The translations under genes and the position numbers were made by a program. DNA of 7,425 bases. Origin: Alphaproteobacteria bacterium. Its GTDB lineage: Bacteria > Pseudomonadota > Alphaproteobacteria > Puniceispirillales > Puniceispirillaceae. Where the stretch lies: assembly GCA_011526395.1 (NCBI GenBank), contig WTHW01000075.1, forward strand, positions 1 through 7,425, in the 5' to 3' direction. Of this stretch, positions 1 through 7,346 are shown piece by piece; the first letter of the stretch is position 1, and each line of letters opens with the position of its first letter. The notes beneath the pieces are model-generated. The model was not told the DNA's origin, did no database searches, and worked only from the letters and a program-made list of their open reading frames with translations.

Positions 1-1
1 G

Positions 2-64
2 TTAGGCACAGGTCGCTGTCTTGAAGAGCTAAAGACATTGCGTCACGTTCTTATCGGGGCGTAA
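2..64 (+). CDS. mreB: MreB rod-shape actin homologue, C-terminal end only (partial)
   Basis: Only the last 20 codons and the TAA stop are inside the window; they read LGTGRCLEELKTLRHVLIGA. This resembles the end of MreB, where a glycine-rich nucleotide-site strand (a G-[TS]-G-x-x-L-E pattern) is followed by a short final helix. MreB is the cytoplasmic actin-like ATPase whose membrane-bound filaments orient sidewall peptidoglycan synthesis. The assignment rests as much on position, directly ahead of mreC-mreD-mrdA-rodA, as on the short sequence. The mreC start follows the stop by only 6 bases, so the genes are almost certainly co-transcribed. The upstream part of the gene and its promoter lie outside the window. 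Confidence 0.8.
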   Translation, partial: LGTGRCLEELKTLRHVLIGA

Positions 65-70
65 TAAGCG

Positions 71-988
71 ATGGCACGGCGAGGGGGAAAGCAGGGGCAA
101 TCTCGCTTGTCCCTTCAGCTTATTTTGCTGATTATCAGCTTTTCCCTCATTTTCGTAGGTAAAGTTGACTTATACACTGCGCGTGCTGCCAAGCTGACCA
201 TCTCTGAGTTCATAGCACCGATTTATGACGTCGTATCGGCGCCTGTCAGAGCGTTTGAGACGATGGCAGGCGGTATGCGCACGCTTGCATCATTCAGAGC
301 AGAGAATGTGCGCTTGCGCGCCGAAAATGAGCGCCTCAAGCGTTGGCAGAGGCGCGCTGAGATATTAGAGAGCGAAAATAGGCAGTTAAAGACCGTCATC
401 GGCGCCGCATCGACAACAGAGCTAGTGCCTGTGACAGCGCGCGCTATCTCTGCACCGGGTGGCAGTTTTGCTCATAGTCTCCTTCTTGATATTGAAAATA
501 TCGACAATGTCGTGCGCGGCAATGCTGTTGTGAACGCAGATGGTCTTGTGGGTTATATTATCGAGGTTGGGCGCAAATATGCGCGTGTATTGTTGATAAC
601 AGATGTGAATTCCAAAATTCCGATATTGTTATCTACCTCTAGCTGGCCTGCGCTTGCATTGGGTAAAAACACAAAAACATTACAGCTTGATTTCTTGCCA
701 CTAGAGGCAAAGCCTAAAATTGGTGAATTGGTCTTAACATCTGGTCATGGCGGCATACTTCCAGCTGGTGTGCCAGTTGGGCGCGTTATTTCAGTCAGTG
801 ATGATGCTGTGTTCCTTGAGCCATCAGTTGTCTTAGAACAGATAAGCTTTGTATCAGTTCTTACCCAATCAGGCGAAAAACCATTTGAATTTAATAAATC
901 AGACGCTGAGGCATTTTTTGCGCCCCTGCCACCTGAATCGTCTGGACGCTTACTAGAAGGGGTCAATGCAGCGGAGTTGCTGCAATGA
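71..988 (+). CDS. mreC: MreC, rod shape-determining periplasmic scaffold protein
   Basis: The 305-residue product has the MreC layout. A short basic cytoplasmic N-terminus is followed by one membrane segment (about residues 14-30), a coiled coil (about 75-108, with heptads such as RAENVRLRAENERLK), and the paired beta-barrel domain (about 118-265). The family signature appears as TSGHGG (223-228) followed by PAGVPVGRV (231-239). A proline- and acid-containing tail of about 40 residues follows; this part varies between species. MreC is a bitopic inner-membrane protein that self-associates in the periplasm and binds PBP2, activating the RodA-PBP2 synthase. The ATG at 71 lies 6 bases after the mreB stop and has no strong Shine-Dalgarno sequence, so translation may depend on coupling to mreB. 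No alternative start upstream of the membrane segment looks better. The length is normal for the family. Confidence 0.96.
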   Translation: MARRGGKQGQSRLSLQLILLIISFSLIFVGKVDLYTARAAKLTISEFIAPIYDVVSAPVRAFETMAGGMRTLASFRAENVRLRAENERLKRWQRRAEILESENRQLKTVIGAASTTELVPVTARAISAPGGSFAHSLLLDIENIDNVVRGNAVVNADGLVGYIIEVGRKYARVLLITDVNSKIPILLSTSSWPALALGKNTKTLQLDFLPLEAKPKIGELVLTSGHGGILPAGVPVGRVISVSDDAVFLEPSVVLEQISFVSVLTQSGEKPFEFNKSDAEAFFAPLPPESSGRLLEGVNAAELLQ

Positions 989-1515
989 ACTATCAAGTCT
1001 ACTTCCAAAAGGCGAGCCTGAAGTCATTTCTATCTGTGCAAATATTGGTGGCCTTTGCCCTTTTGATCGCGATTTTATTTGAAAGCGCTCTTGCCAATTT
1101 TGACTTATTTCTATTTGGCACGCCGTTTTTGACGTTTACGATCTTCTTTATTTTATCACTTTATTATCCCGCTGCTTTGCCGCTAACGAGTATCTTTATC
1201 ATCACGATTTTACATGATGTTTTCATAAGCTCATTATATCACAGCCAAACTTTTGCCATAATATTGAGTCTAATTATCATTAAGCGCCTTATCAGCTTTC
1301 CAGAGCAACGCGATTTCATGGAGATTTGGCAAGGCTTTGGGATAGCGATGGCTATCATGGTAGGCGCGCAAGCATTACTCTTTATGGTGTGGGAATTATC
1401 TTTGGTGAATTTTCAAGGTTTATTCTTTCAATTTGGTATCAGTATGTTGTTCTATCCATTTATTCATGCTGTAACGATGCGCCTAAGCCAGATTTTCGTT
1501 GATATGGCTAACTAA
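985..1515 (+). CDS. mreD: MreD, rod shape-determining inner-membrane protein
   Basis: A small (176 residues), very hydrophobic protein with about five membrane segments (roughly 15-33, 40-62, 65-85, 88-102, 117-137, with a further hydrophobic stretch at 143-163). It has the MreD-like YYP at 60-62 and a conserved Asp in the third helix (LHDVF, Asp78). MreD is a polytopic partner of MreC and PBP2 in the elongasome and has no known enzymatic activity. Its ATG overlaps the mreC stop as ATGA (985-988), and a GGAG at 973-976 sits 8 bases upstream, so the start is well supported and translationally coupled. MreD sequences diverge fast; the identification relies on hydropathy, size and position between mreC and mrdA as much as on motifs. 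Confidence 0.92.
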   Translation: MNYQVYFQKASLKSFLSVQILVAFALLIAILFESALANFDLFLFGTPFLTFTIFFILSLYYPAALPLTSIFIITILHDVFISSLYHSQTFAIILSLIIIKRLISFPEQRDFMEIWQGFGIAMAIMVGAQALLFMVWELSLVNFQGLFFQFGISMLFYPFIHAVTMRLSQIFVDMAN

Positions 1516-1531
1516 CTGGTTGCGTTTGAAG

Positions 1532-3478
1532 ATGAAAAATAAGCGCAAATTAAAAAAAGAGTTAATGACCCGCATTGGCCGCCGCAATTTTATGCTTATT
1601 GGCGGTCAGACGATGCTGGGACTGTTACTAGCTGGCAGATTATATCAGTTACAAATTGCGCAAAATGAAGGCTGGGCCAGATTATCAGATTCTAATCAGT
1701 TCAATATGCGCTCTGTAACACCAGCAAGAGGCCGTATTTTTGATGAAAAAAACAGGCTGCTAGCAGGCAACACAGAAACATATTCCTTATCAATCACACC
1801 GCAACATGCTGGTAATTTGAAAGTGGCCATGCGCCGCATTGCACAGCTGGTTGATTTAAAAGACTCTGAAATTGAAGAGATTATCAAAACAGCCAAAAGC
1901 CAAGCCAAATTTATGCCAGTCACAATCAAGGACGAGCTGACACAAAGAGATTTATCTCGTCTGGCTATCAGGTCGCCTTTGATGAATGGTGTGTCTTTCT
2001 CAAAGCGGTATCGCCGCATATACCCGCAAGCGCATTTGACAGGTCACATAACAGGTTATGTCAGCCCAGTCACAGCACGTGAGCTAGAGAATGAGCCACG
2101 TTGGGGCAGGCTTCCCAATATCCGTATAGGCAAGGTGGGCGTTGAATATGCGCTTGAGCAGGAATTACGTGGTGCGCCCGGTCTTGATAGAATTGAAATC
2201 AATTCAAGAGGCAAAGCTGTTCGCATCATCAATGATAAAATACCACAGCCCGGAAAAGATGCGCGTCTGACACTCAATATGGAGATACAGGCCTACGCCT
2301 ATAACAGGCTACGGCGCGGCAATTCTGATGTGGTGAAAAACACAAATGATATTCAAGCTGCTTTGCAAGGTAATGAAGAATTGCGCCAACATTTTGCTGT
2401 TGGCGATGATTTGGTCCTTCGTGATGCAAAGGAGCGATTTGTACCAGGTGAATCTGGCGCGGCTATCGTGATGGATGTGCGCAATGGTGACGTTATCTCT
2501 ATGGTATCAGCACCATCATATGACCCTAATCAATTCTCAGAAAAATTGCTGACACGAGATTGGAAGCGTTTAAGCAGTCATCCGCGCACGCCTCTGCTAA
2601 ACCGCGCCATCTCAGGGTTATATGCGCCCGGTTCAACCTTCAAAATGGTCGTTGCCGCCGCCGCGCTAGAGGCAGGCGTTATTAGTTCAAAGACACGTTA
2701 TAAATGCGAAGGCTCGATGGAATTTGGTAATCGTAAATTCCACTGCTGGTTTGATGATGGTCATCAATCATTGAATGTCATGCAGGCGTTAGAGCGTTCT
2801 TGCGATATCTACTTTTATGAAATCGCCTTAAAAACAGGTATTAACCGAATTCATGACATGGCAAAACGTCTGGGTCTTGGCGCGCCATCAGGCTTGGATT
2901 TGCCGTTTGAAAAACTTGGTATTATGCCAAATCGTGACTGGAAGATGGAAAATCGTGGCACTGTCTGGACACCGGGCGAGACAATCGTGGCTGGTATCGG
3001 GCAGGGGTTTGTCCTAACAACCCCGATGCAGTTGGCTGTGATGACTGCACGATTGGCAGATGGCAAACGCGCAATCACGCCGCGCCTATTCGCAACGAAT
3101 GATGATCCGGTAGAGTTCGAGCCGTTAAATGTGGCACCATCTGTTATGAAGGTCATTAAAAAAGGCATGGAAGATGTCCTAGAGGGCCGGCTCGGCACAG
3201 CAAGGCGCTATGATCTAGATCAACATGGGCTGGCGGGTAAAACAGGTACGGTGCAGGTCAAACGCATTACCAAAGAGCAGCGCGAAGCAGGGATTATTGA
3301 TAATATTGACAGGCCATGGAAAGAGCGTGACCACGCCTTATTTGTGGCCTATGCACCACGCAAAAATCCGCGCTATGCCGCTGTGGTAGTGGTTGAACAT
3401 GGCGGCAGTGGCTCATCTATGGCAGCGCCGATTGCCAGAGATATCCTAGCGCAAACGATCAAGGTAAAGGGTGTATAA
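1532..3478 (+). CDS. mrdA: Penicillin-binding protein 2 (class B PBP, elongasome peptidoglycan D,D-transpeptidase)
   Basis: This enzyme crosslinks peptide stems in the periplasm during sidewall growth and works as a pair with RodA. Numbering is from the ATG at 1532 (648 residues). A basic cytoplasmic start leads into one membrane anchor (about 19-37). The pedestal domain begins with PARGRIFD (64-71), the class B N-terminal signature. The transpeptidase domain carries all three active-site motifs: STFK (nucleophile Ser368, Lys371) inside LYAPGSTFK, SCD (423-425) as usual for the PBP2 group, and KTGT (570-573). An extra stretch of about 45 residues (about 262-305) precedes the ESGAAIVMDVRNGDVISM strand and is not in the PBP2s I can recall. 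The start is uncertain. The frame stays open to a TTG at 1499, overlapping mreD, while an ATG at 1565 has AAAAGAG just upstream. I chose 1532 because it leaves the usual basic leader before the anchor. The stop overlaps the rodA start (TAATG). Confidence 0.96.
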   Translation: MKNKRKLKKELMTRIGRRNFMLIGGQTMLGLLLAGRLYQLQIAQNEGWARLSDSNQFNMRSVTPARGRIFDEKNRLLAGNTETYSLSITPQHAGNLKVAMRRIAQLVDLKDSEIEEIIKTAKSQAKFMPVTIKDELTQRDLSRLAIRSPLMNGVSFSKRYRRIYPQAHLTGHITGYVSPVTARELENEPRWGRLPNIRIGKVGVEYALEQELRGAPGLDRIEINSRGKAVRIINDKIPQPGKDARLTLNMEIQAYAYNRLRRGNSDVVKNTNDIQAALQGNEELRQHFAVGDDLVLRDAKERFVPGESGAAIVMDVRNGDVISMVSAPSYDPNQFSEKLLTRDWKRLSSHPRTPLLNRAISGLYAPGSTFKMVVAAAALEAGVISSKTRYKCEGSMEFGNRKFHCWFDDGHQSLNVMQALERSCDIYFYEIALKTGINRIHDMAKRLGLGAPSGLDLPFEKLGIMPNRDWKMENRGTVWTPGETIVAGIGQGFVLTTPMQLAVMTARLADGKRAITPRLFATNDDPVEFEPLNVAPSVMKVIKKGMEDVLEGRLGTARRYDLDQHGLAGKTGTVQVKRITKEQREAGIIDNIDRPWKERDHALFVAYAPRKNPRYAAVVVVEHGGSGSSMAAPIARDILAQTIKVKGV

Positions 3479-4593
3479 TGCGATATTTACTAAGCCGTAT
3501 TATGCAACTGCCGTGGCTGACCATCAGCTGTGTTCTGTTATTGTCACTTGTGGGCGCTCTTGCTTTATATTCAGCATCTCAAGGCTCATGGAGCCCATGG
3601 GCAGAAAGACACATCGTGCGCGCTGGCCTAGGTGTCGTGATGATGGTTGGCATTCTGATTGTGCCTATCCGTTATATCTACCATTCTTCTTACTTAATTT
3701 TTATAGGTGCTCTTATTTTGCTGATTGCTTTGCAAGCCATTGGCTTTGGGCAAGGGGCGACCAGATGGATTTCACTAGGCCCCTTTAATTTTCAGCCCTC
3801 AGAGCCTGCAAAGCTAGCGGTTGTGCTTGCTTTGGCGCGATATTTTTCAGACAGAACGCCTGAGCAAATGTCATCGTTTCTGACCTACATTCCTGCCTTT
3901 GTCATTGTGGGATTGCCTTTCTCGCTTGTGCTAATACAGCCAGATTTGGGCACATCTCTTATGATATTAATTGGCGGGCTGATTGTTATATTCTCTGCTG
4001 GCATTCCTTTTCGTTATATCGGTCTTTTGTTCATTGCAGCGATGGCGTCACTACCGGTGTTATGGGCCAATTTATATGATTACCAAAAACAGCGGATTTT
4101 GACCTTTTTCAATCCAGAAGATGATTTGCTTGGGGCAGGGTTTCAAATCACCCAATCAAAAATTGCACTAGGTTCAGGGGGCATTTTTGGCAAAGGCTTT
4201 TTGATGGGATCGCAAAGCCAGCTGAATTATCTGCCAGAAAAGCAAACCGATTTCGTCTTCACAATGATTGGCGAAGAGTTCGGTCTTGTTGGCAATTTGG
4301 CGATATTATTTATCTATTTTCTGATTTTCTATTCCATCTTGCGCCTCAGTTGGCGTGTGCAACATCGCTTTGGCAGGCTCATATGTACGGGCGTTAGCGG
4401 CATGTTGTTCTTATATGTTTTTGTCAATATCGCGATGGTAACAGGTCTGATACCTGTGGTTGGTGTACCTTTGCCATTGATATCTTATGGCGGAACAGCC
4501 ATGTTAACAGTATTCATTGCGCTTGGCCTTGTGAATGCCATGGCACTGAATAGTGATTATGAGGATGAAGATTTAAGATTATCCTCACGTTGA
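3478..4593 (+). CDS. rodA: RodA, SEDS-family peptidoglycan glycosyltransferase of the elongasome
   Basis: RodA polymerises lipid II into glycan strands at the inner membrane, in complex with PBP2. The 371-residue polytopic protein (about ten membrane segments) carries the SEDS signatures in order: GATRWISLGPFNFQPSEPAK (93-112), QPDLGTS (154-160), GSGGIFGKG (232-240) then LPEKQTDFVF (252-261), containing the conserved Asp258 in the position of the catalytic Asp, and the C-terminal signature VGVPLPLISYGGT (328-340). It is RodA rather than FtsW because of its position next to PBP2 and its short N-terminus. The ATG overlaps the mrdA stop by one base, and AAAGGG at 3466-3471 provides a ribosome binding site 6 bases upstream, so the RodA-PBP2 pair is coupled at translation. 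The tail (NSDYEDEDLRLSSR) is acidic and cytoplasmic. The length is normal. Confidence 0.97.
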   Translation: MRYLLSRIMQLPWLTISCVLLLSLVGALALYSASQGSWSPWAERHIVRAGLGVVMMVGILIVPIRYIYHSSYLIFIGALILLIALQAIGFGQGATRWISLGPFNFQPSEPAKLAVVLALARYFSDRTPEQMSSFLTYIPAFVIVGLPFSLVLIQPDLGTSLMILIGGLIVIFSAGIPFRYIGLLFIAAMASLPVLWANLYDYQKQRILTFFNPEDDLLGAGFQITQSKIALGSGGIFGKGFLMGSQSQLNYLPEKQTDFVFTMIGEEFGLVGNLAILFIYFLIFYSILRLSWRVQHRFGRLICTGVSGMLFLYVFVNIAMVTGLIPVVGVPLPLISYGGTAMLTVFIALGLVNAMALNSDYEDEDLRLSSR

Positions 4594-4618
4594 TAAGGGC
4601 TATTTTTTAGTAGTTATT

Positions 4619-4623
4619 AGGAG
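4619..4623 (+). promoter_or_regulatory. Ribosome binding site of sbmA
   Basis: AGGAG is placed 5 bases before the ATG at 4629 and is the strongest Shine-Dalgarno match in the window. It fixes the sbmA start and shows that this gene is initiated independently, unlike the overlapping genes before it. The 35-base gap around it (4594-4628) shows no convincing promoter or terminator, so transcription probably continues from rodA. Confidence 0.7.
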
Positions 4624-4628
4624 CGATT

Positions 4629-5885
4629 ATGTTTGAGTCTTTTTTCCCTCGTCCAAAATGGCTGGTTATAAGTGCCATTTTATGGGCTATCTTCACAGTT
4701 TTCGTATGGTACAGCTTTGGTGATGCTATTGGCGGCGCGCTTGGGTTTGAATTTGCCCCAGATGATGCTGCGCCAATCATAGGACTTGGCTATTTTGTCA
4801 CTGACGAATTTCTATGGTTTTATTTATATTTCCTAGCCATATGTGCTGCTTTTTGTGCTGTGTGGTTTCGCTTATCGCCTCATCGCTGGCAATGGTGGTC
4901 ACTTGCAGGCTCCATGATCATCCTATTCTCAACCTATTTCAGCGTTCAGGTCTCGGTTGCTATCAATAATTGGTATCGTCCTTTCTATGACCGCTTGCAA
5001 ACAGCACTTGGCGGTGAAGAAACAGTACCTGTATCAGAGCTTATGGGCCTCATCGGTGTCTTCTTCGAGATTGCCTCAGTCTGGATGGTCGTCTATGTGC
5101 TAACGCGTTTCTTTGTCTCGCATTATATCTTCAGATGGCGTAATGCGATGAATGATTATTACACATCACATTGGACAAGATTGCGCCATATCGAGGGGGC
5201 ATCCCAGCGTATCCAAGAAGATACCATGCGTTTTTCTGGCATCATGGAAGGTCTTGGTGTGAATATAGTTGATTCCATCATGACATTATTTGCCTTCTTG
5301 CCAGTGCTGTTATCATTATCAGTGCATGTAACAGAATTGCCATTTGTCGGCGCTATTCCTGCACCTTTGGTAACAGCGGCTATTTTGTGGGCGTTATTTG
5401 GCACAACCTTGCTGGCAGTGGTGGGGATTAAGCTACCGGGTCTGCAATTTAAAAACCAACGTGTTGAAGCTGCGTTTCGTAAAGAGCTTGTTTATGGCGA
5501 AGATGACGAAACAAGAGCCACACCGCCGACTTTGGTGGAATTATTCAATAATGTAAGACGCAATTATTTCCGCATTTATTTCCACTACATGTATTTCAAT
5601 GTGGCGCGTGGTCTCTATCTTCAGACAGATAATATTTTTGCAACGCTTATCTTGATACCAACCATCGCGGCAGGCCAGATTACCTTTGGTATTATGACCC
5701 AGATATTATCTGCCTTTGGTCAGGTCTCTAACTCATTCCAATTCTTGGTAAATAGCTGGACGACGATCATTGAATTGATTTCAATTTATAAACGTCTTCA
5801 GGCATTTGAAGCTACTTTGACAGACAAAGCTCTGCCATCTCTTGACCAAGAATATATGGAGATAGGATCAGCGTCTGACCAATAA
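4629..5885 (+). CDS. sbmA: SbmA/BacA-family peptide antibiotic transporter
   Basis: The 418-residue protein matches SbmA/BacA over its full length (E. coli SbmA is about 406 residues). From memory, near-identical blocks include SPHRWQWW (83-90), SHYIFRWRNAMNDYY (164-178), LRHIEGASQRIQEDTMRF (185-202), VVGIKLPGL (264-272), KNQRVEAAFRKELVYGEDD (275-293), TRATPPT (295-301) and YFRIYFHYMYFN (313-324). The family forms a homodimeric, proton-driven inner-membrane importer of proline-rich antimicrobial peptides, microcins, bleomycin and similar substrates; rhizobial and Brucella BacA are needed for chronic host infection and influence very-long-chain fatty acids in lipid A. The fold resembles the membrane part of ABC exporters, but there is no nucleotide-binding domain here, as expected. 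Acidic residues in the conserved blocks (Glu189, Glu197, Glu280, Glu286) are candidates for the proton path. It follows rodA by 35 bases, probably in one operon. The natural substrate cannot be read from sequence; the bacA name would be equally acceptable. Confidence 0.95.
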   Translation: MFESFFPRPKWLVISAILWAIFTVFVWYSFGDAIGGALGFEFAPDDAAPIIGLGYFVTDEFLWFYLYFLAICAAFCAVWFRLSPHRWQWWSLAGSMIILFSTYFSVQVSVAINNWYRPFYDRLQTALGGEETVPVSELMGLIGVFFEIASVWMVVYVLTRFFVSHYIFRWRNAMNDYYTSHWTRLRHIEGASQRIQEDTMRFSGIMEGLGVNIVDSIMTLFAFLPVLLSLSVHVTELPFVGAIPAPLVTAAILWALFGTTLLAVVGIKLPGLQFKNQRVEAAFRKELVYGEDDETRATPPTLVELFNNVRRNYFRIYFHYMYFNVARGLYLQTDNIFATLILIPTIAAGQITFGIMTQILSAFGQVSNSFQFLVNSWTTIIELISIYKRLQAFEATLTDKALPSLDQEYMEIGSASDQ

Positions 5886-5894
5886 ATAGACGAA

Positions 5895-7334
5895 TTATCT
5901 TGCCAAAAAGGCGGTAGTGGAATGACCTTCAAGCAAAGGAATGGTCAGGACAGTGCCGCCTTTTTTAGTCACAACATCATAGCCAACAATCTCTGTGACA
6001 TTGTAATCCCCGCCCTTAATCAACACATCAGGCGATAACGCTTCTATCAATTTCAAAGGTGTCTCATCATCAAATATGACAACACCATCACAAAACGAAA
6101 ATTGTGATAAATTAAACGCTCTTATATCTTGATTTTGTATAGGGCGCTTGGGGCCTTTTAACCCTTTTACGCTCTCATCACTATTCAGCCCAATAATCAG
6201 CTTATCGCAGTGTTTTGCAGCTTCTTGCAAAATATGGATATGACCAGCATGAAGTAAATCAAAACAGCCATTGGTAAAGCCGATTGTCAAACCATCTGTT
6301 GCCCATCTCTTTGCCTTCGCTGTCACAGCATCAAGATCGCTTTCCGCCTCATAGCTACTGCTGCATGAGGCTAGCATCTCACCTGCACAAAAGGCAGCTG
6401 TACCTGGCTTTGATACCACGATGCTTGCCGCTTGGTTCGCAAAGACCATAGCAGTTTGTAATGTCTCGCCAGCTGCCAAAGCACAAGCAAGTGAGGCGAC
6501 AACGGTATCACCAGCGCCTGATACATCAAACACATCTTTTGTAAGAGACGCGATATGAAAAGTGCCGTCAGCACCATCAAGGCGCATGCCTCTCGCAGAT
6601 AAGGTCGTTAGAATATTTGCAATATTATGTGTCTTTGCAAGCGCGCCAGCGGTAGCCTTTAACGTCTCGTCATCATCATGTGCGATACTCGTTGCGGCCT
6701 TTAATTCAGATAGATTTGGTGTCACCAGATAAGCGCCGCTATAACGTGCAAAATCATTTGATTTTGGGTCGATAATGACCCTCTTGCCGGCATCCTTTGC
6801 CAAAGATATCACGCGGCTAATCACCTCATCTGTTAAGCAGCCTTTGGCATAATCTGATAAGATGATAATCTCACTTGCCGCAATCAATGGTGTGGCGATG
6901 GCAATTAAATTATCAGCATCTTCAGATGAAATAGGGGATTTCACCTCATCATCCAAGCGCATGATTTGCTGTGCGCCTGCCCGAAAGCGTGTCTTTGTTG
7001 TTGTGGTGCGGTTCGCAATTTGCAAAGGGTGGAACGATAATCCAGCTAGCTGCTTTAGATCATCTTCTAACTCTTCTGCGGCTTCATCTTTACCCGTAAT
7101 GCCAATAAGGTGGCACTTTGCCCCAATCTGACAAATATTGCGCGCTACATTGGCAGCGCCGCCTGGCATGGTTTGGATAGTTGTATTACTTAAAATAGGC
7201 ACAGGTGCTTCTGGTGAGATACGCTCAACAACGCCATCAATAAACCTGTCTAGCATCAAATCGCCAATGACAAGCAACGGCTTATGGATGATATTTTGCA
7301 ATAATGTGGCGGCGGCGTCTGACTGTAATCTCAT
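5895..7334 (-). CDS. hldE: HldE, bifunctional heptose-7-phosphate kinase / heptose-1-phosphate adenylyltransferase
   Basis: This cytoplasmic enzyme makes ADP-heptose for the LPS inner core. Its N-terminal domain phosphorylates D-glycero-beta-D-manno-heptose 7-phosphate at C1, and its C-terminal domain adds AMP to the heptose 1-phosphate product of the GmhB phosphatase. The 479 residues match the usual length (E. coli about 477). The ribokinase-type domain (about 18-318) shows GDLMLDRF (24-31), ISPEAPVP (39-46), PGGAANVARN (57-66) and the nucleotide/anion-hole motif DVSGAGDT (270-277) with catalytic Asp276. The nucleotidyltransferase domain (about 350-479) shows GFTNGCFDLLHAGHI (352-366, containing the HxGH motif), GLNSDESVKGLKG (382-394) and DVLIKGGDY (436-444). 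I chose the ATG at 7334 over a GTG at 7376 because AAGAG lies 7 bases upstream and the GTG would overlap the preceding gene. The gene converges on sbmA with 9 bases between stop codons and probably shares an operon with the gene entering from the right. Confidence 0.96.
   Translation of the reverse strand: MRLQSDAAATLLQNIIHKPLLVIGDLMLDRFIDGVVERISPEAPVPILSNTTIQTMPGGAANVARNICQIGAKCHLIGITGKDEAAEELEDDLKQLAGLSFHPLQIANRTTTTKTRFRAGAQQIMRLDDEVKSPISSEDADNLIAIATPLIAASEIIILSDYAKGCLTDEVISRVISLAKDAGKRVIIDPKSNDFARYSGAYLVTPNLSELKAATSIAHDDDETLKATAGALAKTHNIANILTTLSARGMRLDGADGTFHIASLTKDVFDVSGAGDTVVASLACALAAGETLQTAMVFANQAASIVVSKPGTAAFCAGEMLASCSSSYEAESDLDAVTAKAKRWATDGLTIGFTNGCFDLLHAGHIHILQEAAKHCDKLIIGLNSDESVKGLKGPKRPIQNQDIRAFNLSQFSFCDGVVIFDDETPLKLIEALSPDVLIKGGDYNVTEIVGYDVVTKKGGTVLTIPLLEGHSTTAFLAR
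5905..5966 (+). terminator. Possible terminator for the mre-sbmA transcript, inside the hldE 3' end
   Basis: A perfect 10-bp inverted repeat (AAAAAGGCGG at 5905-5914, CCGCCTTTTT at 5956-5965) encloses a second 5-bp pair (TGACC 5923-5927, GGTCA 5943-5947), with symmetrical 8-base internal loops between them. Read on the plus strand, the GC-rich stem ends in six T's (5961-5966), about 75 bases after the sbmA stop, as expected for an intrinsic terminator. On the minus strand it is also followed by T's, but there termination would fall before the hldE stop codon. The 41-base interior is long for a classical terminator, and part of the repeat encodes conserved HldE residues (KKGG), so chance remains possible. 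Confidence 0.4.
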
Positions 7335-7341
7335 ATTATGG

Positions 7342-7346
7342 CTCTT
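7342..7346 (-). promoter_or_regulatory. Ribosome binding site deciding the hldE start
   Basis: Read on the minus strand, AAGAG lies 7 bases before the ATG at 7334 and shares its first two A's with the TAA stop (7347-7345) of the upstream gene. It favours this ATG over the in-frame GTG at 7376, and the arrangement suggests translational coupling. Confidence 0.6.

Noticed and set aside
745..1008. Minus-strand open frame opposite the mreC end
   Set aside because: It is antisense to the conserved mreC beta domain, with low-complexity composition and no supporting context.
2768..2776. SCD instead of the classical SxN second motif in PBP2
   Set aside because: An Asp in the third position is usual in the PBP2 (elongasome) group, so this is not a lost catalytic residue.
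3471..3788. A 105-codon plus-strand frame overlapping the start of rodA
   Set aside because: It lies in another frame of a gene with full SEDS motifs, and its Cys/Arg/His-rich composition is typical of an out-of-frame reading.
4579..4608. Short hairpin (TTATC/GATAA) across the rodA stop followed by TATTTTTTAG, as a possible terminator between rodA and sbmA
   Set aside because: The stem is only 5 AT-rich pairs, and the T run starts several bases after it. It is too weak to call.
4590..4619. TTGATA with TAGTTA or TTATTA downstream as a promoter for sbmA
   Set aside because: The spacers are 15 or 18 bases, and the -10 candidate runs into or abuts the ribosome binding site, so transcription would start within or after it. 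Chance matches are expected in AT-rich gaps.
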